DNA of 64,000 nucleotides from Streptomyces flavochromogenes (GCF_000717595.1 NZ_JNZO01000035.1:12773-76772), one strand, 5' to 3'; positions 8,884 through 18,108 are shown, numbered from the stretch's first letter. Notes: generated by a model from the letters alone, not told the origin. Translations and numbers: made by a program.

Positions 8884-9140
8884 CGGGCGGCTCTGTCAGC
8901 GTGAGCTTCTCGAGTTCTTCGGCTCCCAAGTGTCGCCCCGCCCCAGCCGTGGCGAAGGACGTACACAGTGTCGCCGCGGACGTCGGTCACGATGACCTGC
9001 CTGTCGGCGACCTCGTCGCGCACCGCATCGCCCACCAGGGGCTTCCCGGCCTTCACGCGTTGCGAGGCGTCCTCGGTAAACGAATCCAGGCCCCAGCGGG
9101 CCAGCGCTGTTCGAACCAGACGGCGAGACGCCGGCGCTCC
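8884..9140 (-). pseudogene. Frameshifted remnant of a small hypothetical gene
   Basis: The minus strand reads a plausible soluble protein, RTALARWGLDSFTEDASQ, followed without interruption by residues through VYVLRHGWGGATL. After a GGG run near 8930 the reasonable continuation, AEELEKLTLTEPPGG and a stop, is in another frame. No start codon is evident upstream. I do not recognise the family. The remnant interpretation rests only on protein-like composition across the two frames. Confidence 0.35.
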
Positions 9141-9482
9141 GCGCCTCGCGCGGGAGGGGGCCTGGGAGTAGGTGTAGTGACCTGTGGGGCGAGACGCGGC
9201 AGTCGCTGCGTCGACCGCTGCGGCCGACGGAGGTACGGCTCACGCCGACAGCTCCCACCACCCACGAACACAGACCAGCGGGGCCTGAAGCCCCACCCCG
9301 GGACGGCGGTCGGCCGCTGAGCCAAGCCCGGCCGCCCCATTCGACAACCGCGCACCCCGAACCCACGGAACCGCGTCCACCGACCCCGACCGCGAACCCA
9401 GCCCCCACCCACCGGCCCGCACGCGCACGCCGACCCCCGACACTGCCCGGGCCGTCCGCGCGGCCCCGCCCCCGGCCGCCCT

Positions 9483-9599
9483 CCGAGTGTGAAAAGGCGG
9501 CCTCCGTCGCCGGGTCAAGGGTGCAGCGCAGCGGAATCGGCGAAGCCGACGCGACGAAGGAGCGCCCTTGACCCGGCGGCGGAGGACGCCACACTCGGA
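9483..9599. repeat. Large imperfect inverted repeat
   Basis: The left arm (9483-9524) and right arm (9562-9599) share CCGAGTGTG at the outer ends and a core of about 20 bp including GCCGGGTCAAGGG. About 37 bp lie between the arms. It could fold as a long stem-loop on either strand, acting as a terminator or as a mobile-element end. Confidence 0.7.
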
Positions 9600-9793
9600 A
9601 AGAGGGCGCCCGCGCGCCCGAGGTGGAGCTGCCGCCCAGGTCTGCCGCGCTTGCTCTTCACCCACACGAGCGCTCTTCACTCAGCGCGCCCGCCTGGACA
9701 CGATCCGTGCGGTACCTTCGCGCAAAACGGCCCCCGCCGATGGTTGCAGCCATCTGCGAGGGCCTGAACCACTAGTGGAAACAGGCCTCCACC

Positions 9794-10795
9794 GTGATCT
9801 ACCGGCACTTTAACGCGCCCTCCCACGCCTTCAGTCAGTTCTCGCACGAGATCATTCGGCATCCTCGGCTCAGTTCCGACGCCGTTCGACTCCTGACCTG
9901 GCAGCTTTCCCTCCCCCGCGACGCGCGCGAGTCCCTTTCCGCGACCGCCCGACGTGCCCGGATCGGAGGATGCGCCTTCACCCGCGCCAAGAGGCAGCTC
10001 AAGGAGGAGGGATTCGTGCATGAACGGCGGGTTCAGGGGGCCGGCGGTCGCTGGGTCACCCAACAGCTCGTCTCCAGTACCCCGTTGACCTCCGACGCGG
10101 CCGCCAAGCTCCTCGCCCGGACACCCCTTCCCGGCTGCACGGACCGCGTAACCCCGCAGGTCGTACCGAGTCCCCGGAAACCGGCCGCCGGTCCGCCGAC
10201 CACCCCGGCGACCGACGGTCATCCAGACAAAGACCTCAAGGAAGACACCCCCAACCTTCCGGCCGAGCCGGCCGAGGCCGTCGATGAGCCTGCGTCTGCG
10301 CCGGCACCCGCGCCTGCACCCGCGCCCTCCGGCGGAACGCCCACCAGCCCTCACCTCGAAGACGCCCGCGCCCTCGTCGGCGCGCTGCCTCTCCTCTCCC
10401 CCGCCCTGCGGCACATCCCGCCCGGCATGCGTGACGAACTCGCCCGCCTCGCCGCCCGCTGGCTCGACGCCGGGCACTCGTCCGCCGACGTCCACGAGCG
10501 CGTCCTCCGCGGCCTGCCCGGCGCCGGGACGCCCGTTCACCGACCCGGTGGCCTCGTCCGCCATCTCCTTCGCGACGTCCCACCCCGCACCCTGCCGGCT
10601 CCGCCCCCACCTGCCCCCACCCGGATCCGGCTCTCCGTCCGCCTCGAAGGCACCCGCGAGTGCACCGGCCACCACACCCAGCCCATGCTGTTCCGGCCGC
10701 TCGCCGACGAGAACCTGTGCGCCGAATGCGCCACCCCCACCCCGAACGAGCCGATGCCGATGCCCGAGAGGGATCACGTTCACACCCCCTCGTAG
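9794..10795 (+). CDS. Helix-turn-helix domain protein
   Basis: 333 aa from GTG. Residues 1-85 look like a winged helix-turn-helix found in Streptomyces regulators and plasmid-type initiators (SSDAVRLLTWQLSLP, then a LSATARRARIGG recognition region). A Pro-Ala linker (about 170-180) precedes a second helical block (190-255) and a C-terminal segment with paired Cys (CTGHHTQ and CAEC), possibly metal-binding. It stands alone, close to the accessory junction. It could be a core regulator or a relic of an integrative element. Function unknown. Confidence 0.65.
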   Translation: MIYRHFNAPSHAFSQFSHEIIRHPRLSSDAVRLLTWQLSLPRDARESLSATARRARIGGCAFTRAKRQLKEEGFVHERRVQGAGGRWVTQQLVSSTPLTSDAAAKLLARTPLPGCTDRVTPQVVPSPRKPAAGPPTTPATDGHPDKDLKEDTPNLPAEPAEAVDEPASAPAPAPAPAPSGGTPTSPHLEDARALVGALPLLSPALRHIPPGMRDELARLAARWLDAGHSSADVHERVLRGLPGAGTPVHRPGGLVRHLLRDVPPRTLPAPPPPAPTRIRLSVRLEGTRECTGHHTQPMLFRPLADENLCAECATPTPNEPMPMPERDHVHTPS

Positions 10796-10831
10796 GCTCG
10801 TAGGACGACCCGTCGAACCGAAAGGCCCGCC

Positions 10832-11134
10832 ATGCCCCGCATCCCCTCCCCCGTCATCGCCGCCGCCGGGCTCGTAGGCGGTTACGCCGTCGCCCGGTGG
10901 ACCAAGAAGCGGCCCCTCGGGGGTGCGGTGCTCGCCGTGGCGGGTGGGGTCGCCGCGAGGGAGTGGCAGCAGGTCGGTGGGGCCAAGGTGGCTGCCGGGC
11001 TCGGGGCCGCCTACGTCGCCGCGTTCGCCGGGTCCCACCCGCTCGCCAAGAAGATCGGCGCCTGGCCCGCCGTGTTCTCCGTCGCCGGGGGCATGGCCGC
11101 CGCCTCCTGGGCCGTCACCCGCGACCGGGGCTGA
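10832..11134 (+). CDS. Small hydrophobic membrane protein
   Basis: 100 aa, rich in Ala, Gly and Val with two or three likely membrane segments (about 8-22, 28-43 and 50-65) and a basic C-terminus. It starts 36 bp after the HTH gene behind a purine-rich GAAAGG, so it may be cotranscribed. No family is recognised. Confidence 0.6.
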   Translation: MPRIPSPVIAAAGLVGGYAVARWTKKRPLGGAVLAVAGGVAAREWQQVGGAKVAAGLGAAYVAAFAGSHPLAKKIGAWPAVFSVAGGMAAASWAVTRDRG

Positions 11135-11189
11135 CTCCTCGCCGGGCCGTCACCAACGGGAAGCCAAGGCCTCCGGCAGCCCGCCCCCC

Positions 11190-12458
11190 TCAGCCCCCCG
11201 CCGCGTGGCTCACCGTGTAGATCAGGAGGCCCGCCAGCGCGCCCACCACCGTGCCGTTGATGCGGATGAACTGGAGGTCGCGGCCGATGTTCGCCTCGAT
11301 CTTCTTCGACGTCTGCGTGGCGTCCCAGCCCGCGACCGTGTCCGTGATCAGGGACGTGATCTCGTGCCGGTACGTCGTGACCACGTAGGCCGCCGCGTCC
11401 TCCGCCCAGCCCTCCACCTTCATCTGGAGGCGGGCGTCCGTCGACAGGCGGTTGCCCAGGGAGATCAGGGACGCGCGGGCGCGGAGGCGGAGTTGGCTGC
11501 GGTCGTCCTCCGCCGCCGCGATGATCAGGTTGCGGACCGAGGACCAGGCCGAGGCGATGATGTCCTGGATCTCCGGGCGGGCCAGGAGGTCCGACTTCAG
11601 GCGTTCCACGCGGGCCCGGGTGTCCGTGTCCGCCTGGAGGTCGGCCGCGAAGTCGGTCAGGAAGCGGTCGATCGCTCCGCGCGCCGGGTGCCCCGGCATG
11701 TCCCGCATCTCCGTCACGAAGCGGAGGAGCTCCTTGTAGACGCGTTCGCCGATGCGCCTGTCCACGAAGCGGGGGGTCCAGCCCGGCGCGCCGCCCTGGA
11801 CCGCGTCCATCACCGAGTCGCCGTGGGTCACCAGCCAGTCGTGCGCCCTGGTGCACACGAGATCCACCGCCCGGCGGTGCGCCCCGTCCGAGACGATCTT
11901 CTCCAGCGTCTTGCCGAGGCCCGGCGCGATCTCCGCCGCCTCCGCCCGCCGGGTGATCGCCTCGCCCACGACCGCCTGCACGTCGGAGTCGCGGAGGACG
12001 GTGAGGGCGCCTCGGAGGGCTGTGGAGAGCTCCGCCGTCACCCGGTCCGCGTGGGCCGGATCGGCCAGCCACGCGCCGAGGCGTTTCCCGATGCCCAGCG
12101 CCGCCAGCCTGCCCCGTACGACATCGGCCGACAGGAAGTTCTCGCCCACGAACTGGCCCAGTGACGCTCCCAGCTGGTCCTTCTTCGTCGGGATGATCGC
12201 CGTGTGCGGGATCGGCAGGCCGAGTGGGCGGCGGAAGAGGGCCGTCACCGCGAACCAGTCCGCCAGCGCGCCGACCATGCCGGCCTCCGCCGCCGCCGCG
12301 ACGTATCCCGTCCAGGCCCCCCAGCCCGCGTTCTCCGCCCAGGTGGCCAGGGCGTAGATCACCGCCACGGCGAGCAGCAGCGCCGTCGCCAGCGACTTCA
12401 TCCGGCGGACGCCTCTGCTCTTCTCCTCGTCCGCCGCCGTGTACGAAAAACTCACCAT
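11190..12458 (-). CDS. DUF445 family membrane protein
   Basis: 422 aa. An N-terminal membrane helix (about 22-40) is followed by the family-typical GMVGALADWFAVTALFRRPL, a long helical domain, and a C-terminal membrane helix near VGALAGLLIYTVSHA. This is the YjiN/DUF445 layout, with both ends in the membrane and a cytoplasmic helical middle. The start lies 12 bp after the end of the ABC ATPase gene on the same strand, so it is probably the last gene of that operon. The cellular role of the family is not established. Confidence 0.88.
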   Translation of the reverse strand: MVSFSYTAADEEKSRGVRRMKSLATALLLAVAVIYALATWAENAGWGAWTGYVAAAAEAGMVGALADWFAVTALFRRPLGLPIPHTAIIPTKKDQLGASLGQFVGENFLSADVVRGRLAALGIGKRLGAWLADPAHADRVTAELSTALRGALTVLRDSDVQAVVGEAITRRAEAAEIAPGLGKTLEKIVSDGAHRRAVDLVCTRAHDWLVTHGDSVMDAVQGGAPGWTPRFVDRRIGERVYKELLRFVTEMRDMPGHPARGAIDRFLTDFAADLQADTDTRARVERLKSDLLARPEIQDIIASAWSSVRNLIIAAAEDDRSQLRLRARASLISLGNRLSTDARLQMKVEGWAEDAAAYVVTTYRHEITSLITDTVAGWDATQTSKKIEANIGRDLQFIRINGTVVGALAGLLIYTVSHAAGG

Positions 12459-12470
12459 GGGCCTGACCTC

Positions 12471-13466
12471 CTACATCAGGGACTCCCGGCGCTCGTCCCG
12501 AGTTCCCCCGTACATCTTCGCGATCACCGTCTCGATGTCCGGTTCCCGCACCGAGAGGTCGATCAGCGGGTACGCGGCCGCCACCTCCGCCACGAGGGGA
12601 GCCGCCGATGCCGTGGCCGGGAAGGCGAGCCACTGGCGGGGGCCCTCCGACCGTACGAAGCGGGCGCCGGGGACGTCGATCGGCGGCAGCTCCCGCTCCA
12701 GGTCCACCACCAGGAGCCGCTCGCTCTCGCCCACCGCGTGGAGGCCCGACAGTTTCCCGTCGTACATCAGCCGCCCGTGGTCGATCACCATCACCCGCGA
12801 GCACAGCTGCTCGATGTCCGTGAGGTCGTGGGTGGTCAGGAGGACCGTCGTGCCCTGTGTGGTGTTGAGGTGGCTCAGGAACTCGCGCACCCTGGCCTTC
12901 GACACCACGTCCAGGCCGATCGTCGGCTCGTCCAGGTACAGGACCTCCGGGTCGTGGAGGAGGGCCGCCGCGATGTCCCCGCGCATCCGCTGGCCCAGCG
13001 ACAGCTGCCGGACCGGCACGTCGAGCAGCTCCCCCAGTTCCAGGAGTTCCACGCACCGGTCCAGGTTCTCCCGGAAGCGGGCGTCGGGGATGCGGTACAT
13101 CCGGTGCATCAGCCGGTACGAGTCCTTCAGCGGCAGGTCCCACCAGAGCGTCGTCCGCTGGCCGAAGACCACCCCGATCCGTTGCGCCAGACGGGTGCGC
13201 TCGCGCGCCGGGTCGATGCCCGCGACCCGCAGACGGCCGCCGCTGGGGGTCAGGATGCCGGTCAGCATCTTGATCGTCGTCGACTTGCCCGCGCCGTTCG
13301 GGCCGATGTAGCCGACCATCTCCCCGCGCTCGACGGCGAAGCTGATGCCGTCGACCGCTCGTACCTCGCTCTTCTCGCGGCGGAAGAGGCCCGCTGCCTT
13401 TCTGCGGACCGTGAAGACCTTCTCCAGGTTCTCCAGTTCGATGAACGGCTCGATGTGCGACGTCAC
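12471..13466 (-). CDS. ABC-2 type transporter ATP-binding protein
   Basis: 331 aa from GTG. Walker A is GPNGAGKST, the signature is LSLGQRMRGD and Walker B is VLYLDEPTIGLD, followed by the H-loop in TTHDL. The C-terminal 80 residues form an accessory domain. It energises an exporter built from the two permeases encoded just upstream (9 bp gap). The substrate is unknown; this arrangement of one ATPase with two PF06182-like permeases is common in Actinobacteria. Confidence 0.92.
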   Translation of the reverse strand: MTSHIEPFIELENLEKVFTVRRKAAGLFRREKSEVRAVDGISFAVERGEMVGYIGPNGAGKSTTIKMLTGILTPSGGRLRVAGIDPARERTRLAQRIGVVFGQRTTLWWDLPLKDSYRLMHRMYRIPDARFRENLDRCVELLELGELLDVPVRQLSLGQRMRGDIAAALLHDPEVLYLDEPTIGLDVVSKARVREFLSHLNTTQGTTVLLTTHDLTDIEQLCSRVMVIDHGRLMYDGKLSGLHAVGESERLLVVDLERELPPIDVPGARFVRSEGPRQWLAFPATASAAPLVAEVAAAYPLIDLSVREPDIETVIAKMYGGTRDERRESLM

Positions 13467-13475
13467 CTTCTGCCC

Positions 13476-14348
13476 TCAGCTTCCCGTCGATCGGTACGCA
13501 CGGACCCCGGCCCGCCACGCAAGTCCCGCCACGCCGCACAGCACCGCCGCCACCAGAGGTGACGCGAACGCCGCCCACTCCGGCACCCCCGCCGGGGCCG
13601 GCCGGTCCAGCACGTACAGCGCCGGCAGCCAGTTCACGAACGCCAGCGGTACGACGTACACCACACCCCGCACCAGGTCCTGCGCGAAGATCGTCGGCGG
13701 GTACTGGAGGAGGGTGTTCCCGCCGTACGTGAACGAGTTCGTCACCTCCGCCGCGTCCTGGATCCAGAACAGCACCGACGCGCCGACGACCATCACCGCC
13801 CCGAAGATCACCGCCCCGCTCACCACCGCCACCGGCAGCAGCAGCACCTTCAGCGGCGTCCACGCCACGTCCAGCAGGCACAGGCTCCAGATCAGGACGA
13901 CCAGCCCCTGCGCGACGCGGCCGAACCGCTTCAGCGCGAACTTGTCCCCGGCGATCTGCGCGAGCAGCGGCGCCGGGCGCAGCAGGAACGTGTCGAGCGA
14001 GCCGTCCCTGACCCGCGCCCCCATCCGCTGGAGCGAGCCCATCGTGAGGTCCGCGATCCCGAAGGCCGTGCCCGCCGTCCCGTACAGCAGGGCGACCTCC
14101 GCGAAGGCGAAGCCGCCCAGGCCCTTGACCTGACCGAACATCAGCAGGATCGCGACGAAGTCGAAGAACGTGACGCAGAAGTTCGTGAAGAGCGTGATCA
14201 GGAAGGACGCCCGGTAGGTCATCGTCGAGCGGATCCACATCCCCGCGACCATCCGGTACGTCCGCCAGGAGTCGCCCAGGCGGCCGGGAGTGGGACCCGG
14301 GCCGTACGCGCCTCCGGACCGCACGCGTGTACGCGTCGCCTCAGCCAC
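13476..14348 (-). CDS. ABC-2 family transporter permease
   Basis: 290 aa from GTG 14348, which overlaps the stop of the upstream permease by 8 bp; a longer in-frame start would lie inside that gene. Six membrane segments are likely, beginning around FLITLFTNFCVTFFDF. The motif RVRDGSLDTFLLRPAP is typical of the DUF990/ABC-2 permease group. It pairs with the neighbouring permease and ATPase to form an exporter. Confidence 0.87.
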   Translation of the reverse strand: MAEATRTRVRSGGAYGPGPTPGRLGDSWRTYRMVAGMWIRSTMTYRASFLITLFTNFCVTFFDFVAILLMFGQVKGLGGFAFAEVALLYGTAGTAFGIADLTMGSLQRMGARVRDGSLDTFLLRPAPLLAQIAGDKFALKRFGRVAQGLVVLIWSLCLLDVAWTPLKVLLLPVAVVSGAVIFGAVMVVGASVLFWIQDAAEVTNSFTYGGNTLLQYPPTIFAQDLVRGVVYVVPLAFVNWLPALYVLDRPAPAGVPEWAAFASPLVAAVLCGVAGLAWRAGVRAYRSTGS

Positions 14349-15144
14349 CCTGGACGACCACCTTCCGCGTCGCCGCCGCCTGCACCGCCCGGCCGACGAC
14401 CAGCAGTACCAGCGCCCAGCCGCCCTGGAAGGCGTACGCCCGCGCCAGGCCCCAGCCCTCGTACGTCCCCAGGTACACATCGGCCGGCACCTGGAGCAGC
14501 GACGCCCACGGCAGGGCCCGCGCGACCTCGCCGAGCGCGCCCGGGAAGACGTTCAGCGGGAGCAGCATCCCCGAGAAGAACAGGCCGCCCAGCCAGGCCA
14601 CCTGCACCACGCCCTGGCCGTCGAGCAGCCAGAACGCGCTCATCGCCACCACGTACCAGAGCGCGAAACCGACCGTCGAGCCGAGCGCCACCGCCACCAG
14701 GAAGGCGAGCCACGAGCCGGGCCCGGCCGGCAGGGTGAAGCGGAAGGCCAGCCAGCCGAGGGCCATGGGGGCGACCCCGCGGCCGAGCAACTGGTAGGCG
14801 GACCTGCCCAGATTGGCCGAGAACCACCAGGTCTGGAGGTCGGCCGGGCGGTAGAGGTCGACCGCGATGTCGCCGGTCCTGATCCGCTCGATCAGCTCGT
14901 TCTCGAAGCCGCCGCCCATCATCCCGCAGACCGTGAGCAGGGCCTGTCCGATCCACACGTACGCGAGCGCGTCGTCCATCGAGTAGCCGCCGAGGTGCGG
15001 GCGCGCGTCCCAGAGGGCGATGTACGTGTACGACAGGACGAGGCCGAAGACGGAGTTGGTGAACACCCCCGCCGCCGTCGCCACCCGGTAGGTGGCATGG
15101 CGCCGGAAGCCACCGGCGGCCACCGTCGCGTACAGCCGCAGCAT
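14341..15144 (-). CDS. ABC-2 family transporter permease
   Basis: 267 aa and first gene of the exporter operon, with a GGAGAAG site before ATG. About six membrane helices are expected. ENELIERIRTGDIAVDLYRP is the paralogous counterpart of the motif in the second permease. Two homologous permeases and one ATPase suggest a heterodimeric channel. Confidence 0.87.
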   Translation of the reverse strand: MLRLYATVAAGGFRRHATYRVATAAGVFTNSVFGLVLSYTYIALWDARPHLGGYSMDDALAYVWIGQALLTVCGMMGGGFENELIERIRTGDIAVDLYRPADLQTWWFSANLGRSAYQLLGRGVAPMALGWLAFRFTLPAGPGSWLAFLVAVALGSTVGFALWYVVAMSAFWLLDGQGVVQVAWLGGLFFSGMLLPLNVFPGALGEVARALPWASLLQVPADVYLGTYEGWGLARAYAFQGGWALVLLVVGRAVQAAATRKVVVQGG

Positions 15145-15345
15145 GCGGCTTCTCCTCCCCAGTCCGTGAAGCACCGAAGTCCTTGAGAGCGCCGAGGTCC
15201 GCGAAGCGCCGACGTGCGCAAAGGACCCGAAAAACGCCGAAGCGCACGACCCTAGCGAAGGACGCCGTCGTGCCGCGACCGGATTTCCCGTCACCTTCGG
15301 GTCGCATTCAGGAGTTTCGTCACCCAAGGGGCAATATGGGTTGCC

Positions 15346-17610
15346 ATGCCCCCTTCCTCCGGTACGAGCGACTCCGACGCCCCCCGGCCGGCCCGCCCCA
15401 CGGGCTGGGAGCCGAGGGACCCCACCCTCTCCACTCCCCCACCGCACAGACCGAAGCGCCGCCCCCGCCGCCGCCTGCGCACCCTGTTCGGGCTCCTGCT
15501 CCTCGGCACCCTGCTGCTCGTCGGCGCCTTCGCCGCCGGGTACCTCCTGGTGGAGATCCCGCCCGCCAACTCCGCCGCCCTCGCCCAGTCCAACGTCTAC
15601 CTCTACCGGGACGGCAGCACCCTCGCCCGCGACGGCGAGGTCAACCGCGAGAACGTGCGGCTCGACCGCGTCCCCCTCACCGTCCGGCAGGCCGTCCTCG
15701 CCGCCGAGGACCGCGACTTCCACACCTCGCGCGCCGTCGACCCCAAGGCGATGGTCCGCGCCGCCTGGAACACGGTCACCGGCAAGGGCCGCCAGTCCGG
15801 CTCCACCATCACCCAGCAGTACGTCAAGAACTACTACCTGGGCCAGGAGCAGACCCTCAGCCGCAAGGCGAAGGAGTTCTTCATCGCGATCAAGCTCGGC
15901 CGTGAGAAGAGCAAGGAGGACATCCTCCAGGGCTACCTGAACACCAGCTACTTCGGACGCAACGCGTACGGCGTCCAGGCCGCCGCCCGCGCCTACTACG
16001 GCAAGGACGTCGAGGACCTCGACACCGCCGAGGGCGCGTACCTCGCCTCCGTCCTGAAGGCCCCCAGCGCCTACGACGTCACCACCCACCCCGAGAACCG
16101 CGCCAAGGCCGTCGCCCGCTGGAACTACGTCCTCGACGGCATGGTCAAGGAAGGCTGGCTCACCCGCGCCGACCGCGCCGCCGCCCGCTTCCCCACCCCG
16201 CAGACCGCCCGCCCCGCGACGGGCCTCTCCGGCCAGCGCGGCTACCTCGTCCAGGCCGTCGAGGAGTACCTGACCGAGCACGGGATCGTCGACGAGAAGA
16301 CCCTCGCCGGCGGCGGCTTCCGCATCACCACCACCCTCGAACCCGCCAAGCAGGAAGCGCTCGTCCAGGCCGTAGAGGAGCAGGTCATCTCCCGGCTCGA
16401 CCCGGCGAGCGCCCCCGCCGACCGGTACGTACGGGTCGGCGCCGCCGCCGTCGACCCGGCCGGCGGCAAGGTCCTCGCCCTGTACGGCGGAGTCGACTAC
16501 ACCCAGCAGTACGTCAACAACGCCACACGGCGCGACTACCAGGTCGGCTCCACCTTCAAGCCCTTCGTCTTCACCGCCGCCGTCCAGAGCGGCGCCCAGA
16601 CCCAGCAGGGCGAACCGATCACCCCCCACACCGTGTACGACGGAAACAACCGGCGCCCGGTCGAGGGCTGGAACGGCACCCCGTACGACCCCGCCAACGA
16701 GGACGACGAGAGCTACGGCGAGATCGCCGTCGGCGCCGCGACCGACCTGTCGGTGAACGCCGTGTACGCCCAGATGGCCGTCGACGTCGGTCCCGGGCAC
16801 GTACGACGGACCGCGGTCGCCCTCGGCCTGCCCGGCTCCACCCCCGACCTCACCGCCTCCCCCTCCATCGCGCTCGGACCGGCCACGGCGAGCGTCCTGG
16901 ACATGGCGACGGCGTACGCGACCCTCGCCGCGCACGGCAGGCACGGCACGTACTCCCTCGTCGAGAGCCTCAGCAGGGACGGCCAGGAGCTGGCCGTACC
17001 GACCCGGGAGTCCCGGCAGACCGTGAGCCGGGAGGCGGCCGACACCACCACGGCCATCCTGCGGAGCGTCGTCGAGACGGGTACGGGAACGGCCGCGCAG
17101 GCCGCCGGACGGCCCGCCGCCGGCAAGACGGGCACGGCGGAGGACGACAAGGCCGCCTGGTTCGCCGGCTACACCCCGGAACTCGCCACGGTCGTCGCCC
17201 TGATGGGCCAGGACCCCGAGTCGGGCCGGCAGGAACCGCTGTACGGCGCACTCGGAGAGGCCCGGGTCAGCGGTGGCGGGGCGCCCGCCGAGATCTGGGC
17301 CCAGTTCACCCGCGATGCACTCGCGGGTACGGCACCGCGCGACTTCGAGCTCCAACTGATGCCGGGGGCGGAGGACATGCCGCCGGTCCCGCCCGTCCCT
17401 GATGCCTCTGAAGCCGCTGACGCCTCCGCTGCCGCCGCTGCCCCTGACGCCTCCGGCGCTCCCGAGGCCTCGGGAGCACCCGACGCCTCGACCGCCCCTG
17501 ATAACCCAGGTGCTCCTGAGGCCCCCGAGGAGTCGTACGAGCTGGGCGAGGCGGGCCCGGGAGCGGCGTCGCGCGGCCCCCGGCCGCCTCGCGGCACTCC
17601 CGGTCAGTGA
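15346..17610 (+). CDS. Bifunctional penicillin-binding protein (glycosyltransferase/transpeptidase)
   Basis: 754 aa class A PBP that polymerises and crosslinks peptidoglycan at the outer face of the membrane. A basic, Pro-rich cytoplasmic tail is followed by a membrane anchor (about 46-68). The GT51 domain has the catalytic Glu in AAEDRDFH and the motif GSTITQQYVKN. The transpeptidase domain carries the nucleophile in GSTFKPF (SxxK), then SVN and KTGTAE. The last 90 residues are Ala/Pro/Glu-rich and low-complexity (repeats of PDASGAPEASG type), as in several Streptomyces PBPs. The gene is monocistronic. Confidence 0.93.
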   Translation: MPPSSGTSDSDAPRPARPTGWEPRDPTLSTPPPHRPKRRPRRRLRTLFGLLLLGTLLLVGAFAAGYLLVEIPPANSAALAQSNVYLYRDGSTLARDGEVNRENVRLDRVPLTVRQAVLAAEDRDFHTSRAVDPKAMVRAAWNTVTGKGRQSGSTITQQYVKNYYLGQEQTLSRKAKEFFIAIKLGREKSKEDILQGYLNTSYFGRNAYGVQAAARAYYGKDVEDLDTAEGAYLASVLKAPSAYDVTTHPENRAKAVARWNYVLDGMVKEGWLTRADRAAARFPTPQTARPATGLSGQRGYLVQAVEEYLTEHGIVDEKTLAGGGFRITTTLEPAKQEALVQAVEEQVISRLDPASAPADRYVRVGAAAVDPAGGKVLALYGGVDYTQQYVNNATRRDYQVGSTFKPFVFTAAVQSGAQTQQGEPITPHTVYDGNNRRPVEGWNGTPYDPANEDDESYGEIAVGAATDLSVNAVYAQMAVDVGPGHVRRTAVALGLPGSTPDLTASPSIALGPATASVLDMATAYATLAAHGRHGTYSLVESLSRDGQELAVPTRESRQTVSREAADTTTAILRSVVETGTGTAAQAAGRPAAGKTGTAEDDKAAWFAGYTPELATVVALMGQDPESGRQEPLYGALGEARVSGGGAPAEIWAQFTRDALAGTAPRDFELQLMPGAEDMPPVPPVPDASEAADASAAAAAPDASGAPEASGAPDASTAPDNPGAPEAPEESYELGEAGPGAASRGPRPPRGTPGQ

Positions 17611-17635
17611 CCCCCGGCCGCCCCGCGGGCGCCGG

Positions 17636-17956
17636 TCAGTGACCCGAGGTCGCCTTCAGGCCCACGACGGCGACCAGCAGCAGACAGACGAAGAAGATCC
17701 GGGCGGCGGTCGCCGGCTCACCCAGCACCACCATGCCGAGCACCGCCGCACCGGCCGCGCCGATACCCACCCACACCCCGTAGGCCGTACCGATCGGCAG
17801 GGTCTTCGCGGCGTGCGACAACAGCACCATCGAGGCGACGATCCCGACGCCGGTGAACACGCTGGGCCAGAGCCGCGTGAAGCCGTCGGTGTACTTCATC
17901 CCGATCGACCAGCCGACTTCCAGCAGACCCGCGACGACAAGAAGAACCCAGGCCAT
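17636..17956 (-). CDS. sugE: SMR-family guanidinium exporter (Gdx/SugE)
   Basis: 106 aa with four membrane helices and the SMR active-site Glu in GLLEVGW (E13). The Gdx subtype, rather than EmrE-type drug exporters, is supported by the Gly/Ala-rich GIGAAGAAVLGMVVLGEP region and above all by a guanidine-III riboswitch in its leader. It exports guanidinium in exchange for protons. Ribosome-binding site GGAGGTG. It converges with the PBP gene. Confidence 0.92.
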   Translation of the reverse strand: MAWVLLVVAGLLEVGWSIGMKYTDGFTRLWPSVFTGVGIVASMVLLSHAAKTLPIGTAYGVWVGIGAAGAAVLGMVVLGEPATAARIFFVCLLLVAVVGLKATSGH

Positions 17957-17992
17957 GACGACGACACCTCCGCGAGACGGAACAACAGGGGT

Positions 17993-18036
17993 GCGTCGTC
18001 TTGTCGGGATCCCGGTACGGCGCGTCTCGTCGGGTG
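17993..18036 (-). promoter_or_regulatory. Guanidine-III (ykkC-III) riboswitch
   Basis: Read on the minus strand, the leader contains CCCGACGAGACGCGCCGTAC and, a few bases later, CGACAAGACGACGC. These match the conserved guanidine-III aptamer strings (GACGAG, GCGCCGTACC, GACAAGACG) in the right order and spacing. The 3' edge is about 37 nt before the sugE start, which suggests control at translation initiation, turned on by guanidinium. Confidence 0.88.
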
Positions 18037-18049
18037 TCTCCAGGCTAGC

Positions 18050-18096
18050 AAAAAACGACGGAAGGCCTTGGTGACCATGGTCACCAAGGCCTTCCG
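18050..18096 (-). terminator. Intrinsic terminator after groES-like gene
   Basis: Positions 18059-18096 are a perfect 38-bp palindrome, followed on the minus strand by a run of six T. It lies just after the groES-like stop codon and insulates the sugE riboswitch leader from upstream transcription. Confidence 0.9.
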
Positions 18097-18108
18097 AGGC
18101 ATTCAGGG

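Larger units (their letters stand above)
8750..9793. other. Gene-poor junction between defence operon and core chromosome
   Basis: About 1 kb with no credible intact gene. It contains a frameshifted gene remnant on the minus strand (about 8884-9140) and a large imperfect inverted repeat (9483-9599). Such remnants are typical of the edge of an accessory island. No integrase or att-like direct repeat is recognisable. Confidence 0.6.

Noticed and set aside
9794..10795. Plasmid replication initiator
   Set aside because: Only a generic winged HTH is visible; no origin iterons, no Rep catalytic motif.
14341..17355. 1004-codon minus-strand ORF across the PBP gene
   Set aside because: A GC-frame artefact antisense to a clear PBP; the real gene in its 3' part is only the permease at 14341-15144.
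17636..17956. Quaternary-ammonium (Qac/EmrE-type) resistance gene
   Set aside because: Guanidine-III riboswitch and Gdx-like sequence point to guanidinium export.
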